Shown: one piece after another, positions 41,667 to 49,542 of the stretch
Layout of the letters: the number at the start of each line of letters is the position of its first letter
Position numbering within the stretch: the stretch's first letter is position 1
Assembly: GCF_044891285.1 (NCBI RefSeq)
Contig: NZ_JAUIYO010000001.1
Span: 310,001 to 374,000, forward strand
Source of the DNA: Pseudobacillus lumedeiriae
GTDB taxonomy: Bacteria; Bacillota; Bacilli; Bacillales; Domibacillaceae
Direction: 5' to 3'
Length of the DNA: 64,000 bases
Position numbers and translations under genes: made by a program
The notes under the pieces: generated by a model
Database searches by the model: none
The model's input: only the letters and a program-made list of their open reading frames with translations
What the model was told of the DNA's origin: nothing

Positions 41667-41884
41667 GTAATATTTGCTTTTCGAGAACGATCATGCGCCT
41701 GTTCTGCTCCAAGTGAAAGAACATCTGCCTGTCGGAGCAGAGCAGGCGCTTCCGCTTTTCTTCTGTCTAGCTGCAGCGCCTTGCTCCTCGGGTCAAATAA
41801 CCTTCGCTCAATGAAGTCAAAGGGCGACTTCTTTGAGCAAAGAACATTTGCCTGTCGGAGCAGAGCAGGCGCTTCCGCTTTTCT
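41667..41884. repeat. Dispersed repeat, family 2, copy H (about one and a half units, inverted)
   Basis: In reverse orientation: GCCTGTCGGAGCAGAGCAGGCGCTTCCGCTTTTCTT occurs twice (near 41735 and 41850), separated by TCTAGCTGCAGCGCCTTGC, CTCGGGTCAAATAACC and GAAGTCAAAGGGCGACTTC. It lies between sigK and the small ORF before mtnN. Confidence 0.8.
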
Positions 41885-41886
41885 TA

Positions 41887-41961
41887 TTAATCAATTGTGA
41901 TGGAGACTAGTACACCCATAATCGTAGCAAGCAGCAATCCCATAATCATCATGACCATCAT
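41887..41961 (-). CDS. Possible 24-residue hydrophobic peptide
   Basis: A minus-strand ORF reads MMVMMIMGLLLATIMGVLVS and ends ITID. It is almost wholly hydrophobic, could span a membrane once, and starts 7-8 bp after AAGGAG. I do not recognise a family. The good ribosome-binding site favours a real small membrane peptide, but a chance ORF this short cannot be excluded. It lies 100 bp downstream of mtnN. Confidence 0.45.
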   Translation of the reverse strand: MMVMMIMGLLLATIMGVLVSITID

Positions 41962-42061
41962 TCTTCACTCCTTACGTACTCGTGAAAGCTATTTACTATA
42001 TAATGTACCACAAATTAGAGAATCTGTAGCACCGTTTTCACAAATTCTTCACACTTTACTG

Positions 42062-42757
42062 TTAGGCCAATTGATCAACGATGCTCATAACAAAGTTAGC
42101 AGAATGGCGGGCGGCCTTCGGCAGGAACTGTTCAAATGAAATATTAGATTCCTTGCCGGCAATATCTGAAATTGAGCGGATAATAACGAATGGTACACCG
42201 AATTGATGAGCGACTTGTGCAATGGCCGCTGCTTCCATTTCAACGGCCTGAAGCCCTTCAAATTTCTTTCCTATTGAAAGTACACGTTCCGGGTCGTTCA
42301 TAAACGAATCACCTGTTGCAATCAATCCTTGGACAACCTGTACCTCCTTTTCTTCTGCAATACAGCCTACAGCAATATCAATCAGCCTTTCATCGGCTTT
42401 AAAAGCCGCGGGCAGCTGAGGTACTTGACCATATTCATAGCCAAATACCGTCACATCGACATCGTGATGACGAACTTCCGTAGAAATCACCACGTCACCA
42501 ACGTTTAATTTCGGATCAAGTCCTCCGGCTGACCCCGTATTAATGACAGCATCTGGTTTAAAATGGTGCAGCAAAATAGCAGTTGTCATCGCCGCATTCA
42601 CTTTTCCAATACCAGATCTCAGCAAAACAACCTCCGCACCATTGAGTGTTCCTGTTGTAAATTCACTATTAGCGATCGTTTCTACTTGGCGATTTTCCAT
42701 TTTTTCACGCAAAATAACTACTTCTTCTTCCATTGCCCCAATAATTGCTATTTTCAT
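42062..42757 (-). CDS. mtnN: 5'-methylthioadenosine/S-adenosylhomocysteine nucleosidase
   Basis: MtnN splits the adenine from methylthioadenosine and S-adenosylhomocysteine, by-products of polyamine synthesis and methylation. The 231-residue protein starts MKIAIIGAMEEEVVILREKM and has NTGSAGGLDPKLNVGDVVIS, AVEMEAAAIAQVAHQFGVPF and the catalytic-type SDIAGKESNISFEQF. I chose the ATG at 42757 after GGAGGACT; a frame to 42874 is much longer than the family. In B. subtilis yrrT and cysteine genes are cotranscribed with it; they are absent here. Confidence 0.96.
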   Translation of the reverse strand: MKIAIIGAMEEEVVILREKMENRQVETIANSEFTTGTLNGAEVVLLRSGIGKVNAAMTTAILLHHFKPDAVINTGSAGGLDPKLNVGDVVISTEVRHHDVDVTVFGYEYGQVPQLPAAFKADERLIDIAVGCIAEEKEVQVVQGLIATGDSFMNDPERVLSIGKKFEGLQAVEMEAAAIAQVAHQFGVPFVIIRSISDIAGKESNISFEQFLPKAARHSANFVMSIVDQLA

Positions 42758-42922
42758 TAGTGAGTCCTCCATTTTCTTCACATTTACCTGTTTCATTCTA
42801 GCACTTTTTCCATTGAATCGCTTGCCCGTTTTTTCGTTTATTGCTTTTCTGAACGAGAAAATCCAGACGGACACAGTTCACCTTTAAACAAGGATGAAAA
42901 GTTGTGCTAAGCAAGAGATGAC

Positions 42923-42952
42923 TTGTACCACCTCTGCCGTCCGCAGTATACT
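42923..42952 (+). promoter_or_regulatory. Candidate sigma-A promoter of yrzA
   Basis: TTGTAC (42923-42928), an 18-bp spacer and TATACT (42947-42952), about 105 bp before the yrzA ATG. The rest of the mtnN-yrzA gap (42758-43058) shows nothing further. Confidence 0.5.
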
Positions 42953-43058
42953 ATATTAATGAGAGTACCGTCTATTAGAGCTGCCAGCTTTAAGCGAAAG
43001 AAGACAGCTCACCACATGTACATAAAAAGTATGATTTCAACTTGAAGGGAGTAAATCC

Positions 43059-43262
43059 ATGTTGTTTCAACTCGATTTAATTGAAGATAAAATTGAACTT
43101 TTTGAAGCGGGCGACCTCGTTTCATTGGAAAAAAAGATCGCCGAAAAAGTTGAACAAAACCGGGCAATCCTCCTCGGCGTTCATTCCGTCTCTCACCAAA
43201 TGCAAATCGACACAGACGGACGCAGACACTATTCAGCAGTCGTTCACTTTAAAATGAAATAA
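43059..43262 (+). CDS. yrzA: YrzA family protein (DUF2536)
   Basis: This 67-residue protein reads MLFQLDLIEDKIELFEAGDL and ends SAVVHFKMK. Its sequence and its position between mtnN and yrrS match YrzA (DUF2536) of Bacillus, function unknown. There is no signal or membrane segment. AAGGGAG precedes the ATG. It lies on the opposite strand to its neighbours, and a family 2 repeat begins directly after its stop codon. Confidence 0.8.
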   Translation: MLFQLDLIEDKIELFEAGDLVSLEKKIAEKVEQNRAILLGVHSVSHQMQIDTDGRRHYSAVVHFKMK

Positions 43263-43263
43263 G

Positions 43264-43398
43264 AAAAGAAAAGCGGAAGCGCCTGTTCTGCTCCGACAGG
43301 CAAATGTTCTTCCCCCAAAGAAGCCGCTCTTTGACTTCATTGGGGGAAGGTTATTTGACTCGAGGAGCTAGGCGCTGCAGCTAGACCAAAGAAAAGCG
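43264..43398. repeat. Dispersed repeat, family 2, copy I (best single unit)
   Basis: This is a clear full unit: AAAAGCGGAAGCGCCTG, CTCCGACAGGCAAATGTTC, GCTCTTTGACTTCATTGGG, AAGGTTATTTGACTCGAGG, TAGGCGCTGCAGCTAGACC and AAAAGCGGAAGG. It starts right after the yrzA stop. Confidence 0.85.
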
Positions 43399-43421
43399 GA
43401 AGGCAGCCGCTTAGAATCAGC

Positions 43422-43465
43422 AAAAAAGTAAAGGGGACTCGCGATCACGCGAATCCCCTTTACCG
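43422..43465 (-). terminator. Rho-independent terminator after yrrS
   Basis: GTAAAGGGGACTCGC and GCGAATCCCCTTTAC arms (plus-strand 43428-43464) with a T run on the minus strand. Confidence 0.9.
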
Positions 43466-43466
43466 T

Positions 43467-44087
43467 TTAACGGCCTTTATCATTGTGTTTCAGCTTATAT
43501 ACTTTAGTCGGTTTCCAGCCTTCACCGTCCACCCAGCTAATATATACACGGTAGGCATCATTCTTGTCACTTTTCGGGGAAACCGTTCCAATGGCTCCCT
43601 TTGGCCCGTCTCCGCTAATGTACCATACAGTCATTTCTTCTTGTGGAATACCTGTTGCATACGATAAGGCAGCCGTTTTTTCTTGCCAATCGACTGAAGA
43701 CGTATCGAATGAAGACGTATGCTGACCGGATTGTGAAGTACCAGCCCCCGTCCAGTTGGGATTAGTAATTTCTTTCTCAACGTTCGGCTCGTCGCTTTCT
43801 TTTTCAACGACTGCTTCCTGCTCGTCCTTTTCCTCTTCTTCTTCTTCCACTTGAGAAGTCGTGTCTGCTTCTATATCAGCCGGCTGTTCATCTTCTTCGT
43901 TACCTGCAGGCTGCTGCGTTTCTTCCTTCTTTACTGGCGGCTGCGATACTTCTTCTTTTTCACCACCAGAAAAAATGGTAAAGCCGACAATAATGATTAA
44001 AAGAACGACCACCGCAATGGCAGTATTTAAGATTCGGTTTGTTTTTCTTCGTTTAGATTTTCTTCCTGCACGTGTTGACTGTGCCAT
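43467..44087 (-). CDS. yrrS: YrrS family membrane-anchored protein (DUF1510)
   Basis: The 206-residue protein has a basic N-terminus (RAGRKSKRRKTNR), one membrane segment (about 21-42), a long Glu/Gln-rich acidic stretch (about 48-110) and a C-terminal globular part with WTGAGTSQSGQH, VWYISGDGPKGAIGTV and YRVYISWVDGEGWKPTKVY. This layout and the location before greA match YrrS. In B. subtilis yrrS and pbpI (yrrR) are neighbours; pbpI is not here. Its function is not established, but it is probably a surface protein. Confidence 0.9.
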   Translation of the reverse strand: MAQSTRAGRKSKRRKTNRILNTAIAVVVLLIIIVGFTIFSGGEKEEVSQPPVKKEETQQPAGNEEDEQPADIEADTTSQVEEEEEEKDEQEAVVEKESDEPNVEKEITNPNWTGAGTSQSGQHTSSFDTSSVDWQEKTAALSYATGIPQEEMTVWYISGDGPKGAIGTVSPKSDKNDAYRVYISWVDGEGWKPTKVYKLKHNDKGR

Positions 44088-44162
44088 GATACAACTCCTT
44101 TCTCTTTGGCATCATTCTACATTTTATCATGACTTCGTTGGAACATGAAGCCATTTTGATTG

Positions 44163-44199
44163 AAAAAAGCGCTAAAGGCCTATCCCTTTAACGCTTTTT
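44163..44199 (-). terminator. Rho-independent terminator after greA
   Basis: AAAAAGCG-type arms (AAAGCGCTAAAGG and CCTTTAACGCTTT) with a T tract on the minus strand. Confidence 0.9.
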
Positions 44200-44207
44200 G
44201 AATTTAA

Positions 44208-44678
44208 TTATTTAATTGAGACAATTTTCACTTTCATTTCTCCACCAGGTGTTTGCACGACAACTTCATCGTTTACTTCCTTGCCGAGCAAGCTCTTCGC
44301 GATCGGGGAATCGTTTGAAATCTTGCCTTCAAACGGATCAGCTTCAGCACTTCCGACAATCGTATATGCTTCTTCTTCTCCATCAGGCAGCTCAACAAAA
44401 ACGACCGTTTTTCCTAAAGAAACAACATTGCTGTTGTCCTCTTCAATGATTTCTGCATTGCGGATCATCGCTTCAATTGTACCAATGCGCCCTTCAACAA
44501 AGGCTTGTTCTTCTTTTGCTGAATCGTATTCAGAGTTTTCCGATAAATCACCGAAACTGCGGGCAATTTTAATTCTTTCTACTACCTCTTTACGTTTCAC
44601 TGTTTTTAAATATTCCAGTTCCTGCTCTAGCTTTTCTTTCCCCTCTTTGGTCATAGGATATACTTTTTCTGTTGACAA
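44208..44678 (-). CDS. greA: Transcription elongation factor GreA
   Basis: GreA rescues backtracked RNA polymerase by stimulating transcript cleavage. The 156-residue form starts at TTG (44678) and reads (M)STEKVYPMTKEGKEKLEQEL, with the coiled-coil tip acidic region in RSFGDLSENSEYDSAKEEQ and the C-terminal FKBP-like SPIAKSLLGKEVNDEV. AAGGAG lies 10 bp before the TTG. A longer frame to 44792 has no support. In B. subtilis udk lies next; here a gap with no udk precedes it. Confidence 0.95.
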   Translation of the reverse strand: MSTEKVYPMTKEGKEKLEQELEYLKTVKRKEVVERIKIARSFGDLSENSEYDSAKEEQAFVEGRIGTIEAMIRNAEIIEEDNSNVVSLGKTVVFVELPDGEEEAYTIVGSAEADPFEGKISNDSPIAKSLLGKEVNDEVVVQTPGGEMKVKIVSIK

Positions 44679-45031
44679 GTCCCTTCCACTCCTTTTCATC
44701 TCGCGTCTTCCTTCATAAAGGAAAACAAATAAACATGAGCAGGCTGCCTCGTTTGAAGCAGCTATTGACGTACTCATATATAGCGAAAGCATTTTCCCCT
44801 ATATATGAACGCACCGCAAGTCCGCTCCAATGATTGAGACAGCCTTTGTTTTTAAAAGATTATGTCTGTTTCATAAAAAGATACTATAAAATAACGGTTT
44901 ATTCAAGAACTGTTTAGATTTTTGTTTCCACTAGATGAACACACTCTTACAAATGTCACTTCACCCTGCTCCTTTAACAGGAGCCGGCCATACAGGATTT
45001 CCTTCCGCCGGCCGGCCCTTAGCCATACATG
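44679..45031. other. Gene-free gap between greA and yrrO
   Basis: No gene is seen. A perfect 10-bp inverted repeat TCATATATAG / CTATATATGA (44774-44808) lies in the greA leader. TTGAAT-N17-TATCTT near 44880-44905 is a weak promoter candidate. GCCGGC-type stems near 44980-45020 could fold after yrrO but lack a T tract. udk, expected here from B. subtilis, is absent. Confidence 0.5.
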
Positions 45032-46306
45032 TTACACAAGTTCTTTCCGCATCATATTATTCGGATACACTGGTTTTTCTGTTTTAAAACGAACAATTTG
45101 CAGCGGGTGACGAGCCGCATCTAATTCATTTCCTTTTTCGTCCCAAACCCTATTAACCTTCTGTTTGAAGTTAGTGATTTCCGGACCGAAAAATTCGATT
45201 TCGTCTCCAGGACGGAAGAAATTCCGCTGCTGTAAAGTCACCATTTGCGTTTCCTCATTGTAGTCGAGAACAAGACCCGCAAAGTCATGAGACGCTTTTT
45301 TGCCATGAACACCAAACAACTGCTCTTCCATTCCTGGTGTGCCCGCAAAGAAAGCTGGAGCTGCTGGGCGATTCGCACACTTTTCAAGTTCGTCGAGCCA
45401 CTCCTGCTTAATTTGAAAGTTTTCCGGGTCAGCACAGTACGCATCAATGACTTGACGATATACGCTAACGACAGTAGCAATATAATGGATCGATTTCATC
45501 CTGCCTTCGATTTTTAAGCTGTCAATACCTAGTTCAATCATCTGTGGAATGGATTCAACAAGCTTTAAATCTTTCGGGCTCATCGCAAACGGGGAATCTT
45601 CTTCAGAGAATAATGCCTGCTCTCCATTTTCCTCTAAAGAATAAAGATCATAGTCCCAACGGCATGACTGGCAGCACCCGCCACGGTTCGAATCACGAGC
45701 AGTCATATGGTTACTGAGCACACAGCGGCCTGAGTAAGCTATACACATAGCTCCGTGAATAAATGTTTCTATTTCAATATCCACTTTCTCTTTCATTTCA
45801 CGCATTTCTTCACCAGTCGTTTCACGAGAAAGAACGACACGGTGCAGTCCTTCTTCTTTCCAATACTGAACGGCACGCCAGTTAGACAAAGATTGCTGGG
45901 TGCTCAAATGCACCTCGACTTTCGGTGCCACACGGCGGCACGTCTCGATAATAAGCGGGTCGGCTACAATAATTCCGGTAATGCCAGCTTCCTGCAGTCC
46001 GCGCAAATAGTCTTCTAGACCTTCCATATTTTCATTATGAGCATAAATATTTGTTGTCACGTATATTTTCGCTCCGTATTTCTCAGCAAATTCCACCCCT
46101 TTTTTCATTTCCTCAAGTGTGAAGTTGCCGGCATTTGAACGTAGACCGTATTCTTGGCCACCGATATACACAGCATCTGCTCCATAATGAATGGCAATTT
46201 TTAATTTTTCAAGCGTGCCGGCCGGTGCCAAAAGTTCTGGTTTTTTTACAATGACTCTTTTGCCATCCACGATAGTTGAAATATTATCATTTCTGATCGC
46301 ATCCAC
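45032..46306 (-). CDS. trhP2: U32 family tRNA wobble-uridine hydroxylation protein TrhP2 (YrrO)
   Basis: YrrO (TrhP2) and its neighbour YrrN (TrhP1) are peptidase-U32-type proteins that in B. subtilis make 5-hydroxyuridine at tRNA position 34. The 424-residue protein has ELLAPAGTLEKLKIAIHYGADAVYIGG near the start, the U32 signature around EIETFIHGAMCIAYSGRC and a Cys-rich cluster (GRCVLSNHMTARDSNRGGCCQSCRW). The GTG at 46306 follows AAAAGGAGG; the upstream frame would run into a repeat. A family 1 repeat separates it from yrrN. Confidence 0.94.
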   Translation of the reverse strand: MDAIRNDNISTIVDGKRVIVKKPELLAPAGTLEKLKIAIHYGADAVYIGGQEYGLRSNAGNFTLEEMKKGVEFAEKYGAKIYVTTNIYAHNENMEGLEDYLRGLQEAGITGIIVADPLIIETCRRVAPKVEVHLSTQQSLSNWRAVQYWKEEGLHRVVLSRETTGEEMREMKEKVDIEIETFIHGAMCIAYSGRCVLSNHMTARDSNRGGCCQSCRWDYDLYSLEENGEQALFSEEDSPFAMSPKDLKLVESIPQMIELGIDSLKIEGRMKSIHYIATVVSVYRQVIDAYCADPENFQIKQEWLDELEKCANRPAAPAFFAGTPGMEEQLFGVHGKKASHDFAGLVLDYNEETQMVTLQQRNFFRPGDEIEFFGPEITNFKQKVNRVWDEKGNELDAARHPLQIVRFKTEKPVYPNNMMRKELV

Positions 46307-46330
46307 GATTGTTCCTCCTTTTTTAATGTC

Positions 46331-46408
46331 TTTGTTAAACTTGTCTGTTGATTTCCGCAGGGGTTCCGCGTCTTTCGCTCCAATCAACAGTAGTCATTAA
46401 CATAGCTT
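46331..46408. repeat. Fold-back repeat, family 1, copy E inside the yrrN-yrrO gap
   Basis: TTTGTTAAACTTGTCTGTTGATTTCCGC starts it; GTTCCGCGTCTTTCGCTCC and AATCAACAGTAGTCATTAACATAG end it, with most of the core deleted. It occupies nearly all of the intergenic space inside the operon. Confidence 0.8.
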
Positions 46409-46410
46409 TT

Positions 46411-47340
46411 TTAATAGACCGTCTCTTTAAAGTAAAAGCCTGTATCTAATGGACGATGTTCTGGCTGCATCGCTTCCACTTTTTCTAACAGATCTTCTTT
46501 TACGTCTTCATATTCTTCCGGATGGTCTGAGCATAAATCAATCGCTTGACGGTAAAATTTTGTTACGTCAAGCAAATATTCTGGTGAATGAAGCAGGCCG
46601 TCAATTTTGAAGCTGTCAACCTCTGCCTCGATAAGGTCTGCAAGTTCATCAATGATACAGATATCGTTCGGGCTCATAATGTGAGTACCATTTTTATCTT
46701 CAAAAATTGGGTACTTATTGTTACGTTCTTCATCATATAAAAGCATATTTTTGGCTTCTTTGCGATTTTCAATTTCCATTACTTTTCCTTGGTATTCAAA
46801 ATAATGACCTAAAAGCGGCCGTTTAGACTGAAACATACATGTCATGCCATGTACTTGCACTTCAATCGCTACTTCGGCATTCTCTTTTATTTCAATCACA
46901 GCATCCATGCTTAATTCACGAGCAAGAACAGCCCTTACCGCTCCACGCTGTCCCCAGTAGTTGCAAGTAAAATAGTTCGTAGCCGTTGTTTCTGTGTTCC
47001 AGTGCAGCGGCATGTCTGGAGCAGCCGCTCGGACGGACATTAAGACAGCCGGATCGCCAAAAATAATTGCATCGGCACCCGCTTCTTTAACAAAAGCAAC
47101 ATAATCATCTAGTTCATTAGCGATTTCATTATGAAAGATCGCATTCATCGCCACGTATACTTTCTTTCCTTTCGTATGGGCAATCTCGATCGCTTGTTTC
47201 ACGTTCTCTCGATTAAATTCTCCTGCCAAGCGTAATCCGTACCGCTGTTCTCCAACGACAAATGCATCAGCGCCTGCTTCGGCAAGCAGCTCGATTGACT
47301 CCACATTATGTGGCGTGACGAGCAATTCTGGTTTTTTCAT
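46411..47340 (-). CDS. trhP1: U32 family tRNA wobble-uridine hydroxylation protein TrhP1 (YrrN)
   Basis: The 309-residue protein, paralogous to YrrO, starts MKKPELLVTPHNVESIELLAEAG and has VEVQVHGMTCMFQSKRPLLGHYF in place of the usual cysteine cluster. It works with YrrO in forming 5-hydroxyuridine at U34. The ATG at 47340 follows AGAGGTGGAG; an upstream in-frame start would overlap yrrM. It begins one base after the yrrM stop codon region and is followed by a family 1 repeat. Confidence 0.94.
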   Translation of the reverse strand: MKKPELLVTPHNVESIELLAEAGADAFVVGEQRYGLRLAGEFNRENVKQAIEIAHTKGKKVYVAMNAIFHNEIANELDDYVAFVKEAGADAIIFGDPAVLMSVRAAAPDMPLHWNTETTATNYFTCNYWGQRGAVRAVLARELSMDAVIEIKENAEVAIEVQVHGMTCMFQSKRPLLGHYFEYQGKVMEIENRKEAKNMLLYDEERNNKYPIFEDKNGTHIMSPNDICIIDELADLIEAEVDSFKIDGLLHSPEYLLDVTKFYRQAIDLCSDHPEEYEDVKEDLLEKVEAMQPEHRPLDTGFYFKETVY

Positions 47341-47341
47341 G

Positions 47342-47986
47342 TTACTCTCCACCTCTTTTACGGCTGATAGCCAATCCGTCTCCAACCGGAATAATTGCTG
47401 TATCGAAGTCTGGGTGATTCATCAGCCACTCATTGTAAGATTGAATTTTTTTTACTAAATTGTTGATACGTTTTGATTCAGCTGGTATTCCAGCAACGTA
47501 GCCTTTAAATAAAACATTGTCCGTATAGACCGTTCCATTCGTTGTTAAAAAGGCTGAATAGCTTTCGAAAAATTTTGTGTACTGTCCTTTCGCTGCATCA
47601 ATAAAGATAGCATCATACGGCCCTTTTTCTCCTGCTTCCGCTGCTAATTCAAGGGCATCCCCGAATAGGACAGTCACCCGGCTTTTGTTACCTGAGCGGC
47701 TAATATAATCAATCGCCTGCTGATAACGCTGTTCATCCCGCTCGATCGTGACAATCTCCACATTTGGAAGAGCCTGAGCCATTCGCAAAGCAGAATAACC
47801 AATCGCTGTGCCAATCTCTAAAATTCTTCGCGGCTGCTGGATACGCATAATTTGCAGCAACGCTTCGATTCCAGCCGCCTCCATAATCGGGACACCTTGC
47901 TCCCGGGCAATGGCTTCCATTTCCGAGATAAGGCCTGAACGGTCTTTAATTAATGATTCTATATACTTATGGATAATGTTGTCCAT
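47342..47986 (-). CDS. trmR: tRNA 5-hydroxyuridine O-methyltransferase TrmR (YrrM)
   Basis: TrmR methylates 5-hydroxyuridine-34 to 5-methoxyuridine in B. subtilis. The 214-residue protein is a class I O-methyltransferase with ILEIGTAIGYSALRMAQALP, DAIFIDAAKGQYTKFFE and YTDNVLFKGYVAG (the metal-site type NVL motif). The ATG at 47986 follows AAGGGG. Its arrangement with the hydroxylation proteins YrrN and YrrO places the two-step pathway in one operon. Confidence 0.94.
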   Translation of the reverse strand: MDNIIHKYIESLIKDRSGLISEMEAIAREQGVPIMEAAGIEALLQIMRIQQPRRILEIGTAIGYSALRMAQALPNVEIVTIERDEQRYQQAIDYISRSGNKSRVTVLFGDALELAAEAGEKGPYDAIFIDAAKGQYTKFFESYSAFLTTNGTVYTDNVLFKGYVAGIPAESKRINNLVKKIQSYNEWLMNHPDFDTAIIPVGDGLAISRKRGGE

Positions 47987-48047
47987 GACATTCCCCTTAT
48001 TTATAAAGTGATTCACAGCCTTCAAACGTTTCATTTCCTAAATAACA

Positions 48048-48076
48048 AGAAAAAGAAGAAAGCCTATCAGCTTTCT
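48048..48076 (-). terminator. Hairpin between mltG and yrrM
   Basis: AGAAAGC and GCTTTCT arms with a 6-nt loop, followed on the minus strand by TTCTTTTTC. It may end the mltG transcript. Confidence 0.65.
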
Positions 48077-48190
48077 GCTTGTTTATCCTTTATTCATCTT
48101 TCTTTCCTGAAAAACACTTGAACTATTTTACCACAACAGAGAAAGAAAAGCGATGTTTCTCTCATAAAACGCTAGTTAGAACCGTTTTTG

Positions 48191-49306
48191 CTACCTTTGT
48201 TTATCGTGATAACTCGTAATATATTTTTCCTTCAGTTTGTTATGTTCTTCCAATGTTTTCGTGTAATACACATCTCCTGACGGCGAAGCAAGAAAATAGA
48301 GGAATTCCGTGTCTTCCGGATTTAAAGCCGCTTCCATAGATGATATACCACTATTGCCGATCGGTCCTGGTGTTAACCCTTTCACCTTATAAGTGTTGTA
48401 CGGCGATTCAACTTTTAAGTCCTCATAAAGTACGCGTTTTTTATGCTTGCCCAGCGCATAAAGCACGGTGGGATCTGTTTGCAGCGGCATATTAATGGCT
48501 AAGCGATTGTAAAACACACTAGATATTTTGCGGCGATCTGCTTTTTCAGTCGCCTCTTCTTCAATTAAAGAAGACATCGTCAGCAATTGATGAACGGTCA
48601 TTTGTTTGGCCGCCATAGATGTCCGATACTGCACGAGCACACTATCCGTTTTTTTAAGCATGTCTTCCACTATTTCTTTGACCGGCTTCTCCTTGCTTCC
48701 ATAATGATAAGTGGCTGGATATAAATAGCCTTCAAGCGGATATTTAATGTTTTTAGCTAATATTTCTTCTGTCAACAGCTCAGGATATTTCGTCATCATT
48801 TCCTTAATAAAGGATTGATCATTCATCAATTGGAAAATCTCATTTGCCGGCCGGCCTGTTTCTTTGCTTATAATAGCAGCAATTTGTGTCAGCTGATACC
48901 CTTCTGGAACCGTCAGCTTCACTTCACCTTGGCCGATCACTTTTCCCGTTTTCAAACTGCGAATCAGTTCATCCATTGTCATACTCGGTGTAAATGTATA
49001 TTCTCCGGCTTGCAAATTATCTTCATCTTTATATTTTACATAGTACTTAAAGATTTCTGCGTTTTTAACAATGCCCTTTTTCTCCAGCTGCTCTGCAATT
49101 ACCGATAAGCTGGAGCCGATCGGTATGTTTACCTGTACAGGCTTGTGGTTTGATTTGTTCACAGGTTCAAGTGCAGATTGAACAAACCAATAAACACCTG
49201 CTGCCAGTCCGCCAATGATGAGAAAAATTGAAACAAAGGCAAACAATATCGCTTTTCTCAAACGCCTCTTTTTCCCAGGCGTTTGGATATATGACTGTTT
49301 CGACAT
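48191..49306 (-). CDS. mltG: Endolytic murein transglycosylase MltG
   Basis: MltG cuts nascent peptidoglycan strands and so sets glycan length. The 371-residue protein has a basic cytoplasmic N-terminus, one membrane segment (about 18-39), a LysM-like part (SLSVIAEQLEKKGIVKNAEIF) and the YceG domain with LTMSSLIEEEATEKADRRKISSVFYNRL (catalytic Glu in this block), LQTDPTVLYALG and GLTPGPIGNSG. AAGGGAG precedes the ATG. Terminators on both sides suggest it is transcribed alone. The B. subtilis name is yrrL. Confidence 0.95.
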   Translation of the reverse strand: MSKQSYIQTPGKKRRLRKAILFAFVSIFLIIGGLAAGVYWFVQSALEPVNKSNHKPVQVNIPIGSSLSVIAEQLEKKGIVKNAEIFKYYVKYKDEDNLQAGEYTFTPSMTMDELIRSLKTGKVIGQGEVKLTVPEGYQLTQIAAIISKETGRPANEIFQLMNDQSFIKEMMTKYPELLTEEILAKNIKYPLEGYLYPATYHYGSKEKPVKEIVEDMLKKTDSVLVQYRTSMAAKQMTVHQLLTMSSLIEEEATEKADRRKISSVFYNRLAINMPLQTDPTVLYALGKHKKRVLYEDLKVESPYNTYKVKGLTPGPIGNSGISSMEAALNPEDTEFLYFLASPSGDVYYTKTLEEHNKLKEKYITSYHDKQR

Positions 49307-49369
49307 AAACCTACTCCCTTCAACAAATACCGAGCCTTTCTTCGCTTTTTTATTATACTATATCTCATA

Positions 49370-49404
49370 AAAAAAAGAATCGGGAAGCCCCCGATCCTTT
49401 TTTC
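49370..49404 (-). terminator. Rho-independent terminator after yrzB
   Basis: AGAATCGGG and CCCGATCCT arms (plus strand), followed by a T tract on the minus strand. Confidence 0.85.
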
Positions 49405-49542
49405 TCAAAGATAGGAAAATATATACTTTTCTAGTTCCAGCAAGCTGATCAGCTCCAGCACACAGCTCTTTGAAAGTAGAAAAGCCGCTTTCTATATGGC
49501 TGAAATATGCTGCCTCAAATCTGTCAGCACTAGTGAGAATGC

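Noticed and set aside
41687..41884. Repeated GCCTGTCGGAGCAGAGCAGGCGC units as a CRISPR array
   Set aside because: There are only two copies, separated by conserved rather than variable sequence, and the same units occur elsewhere as dispersed repeats.
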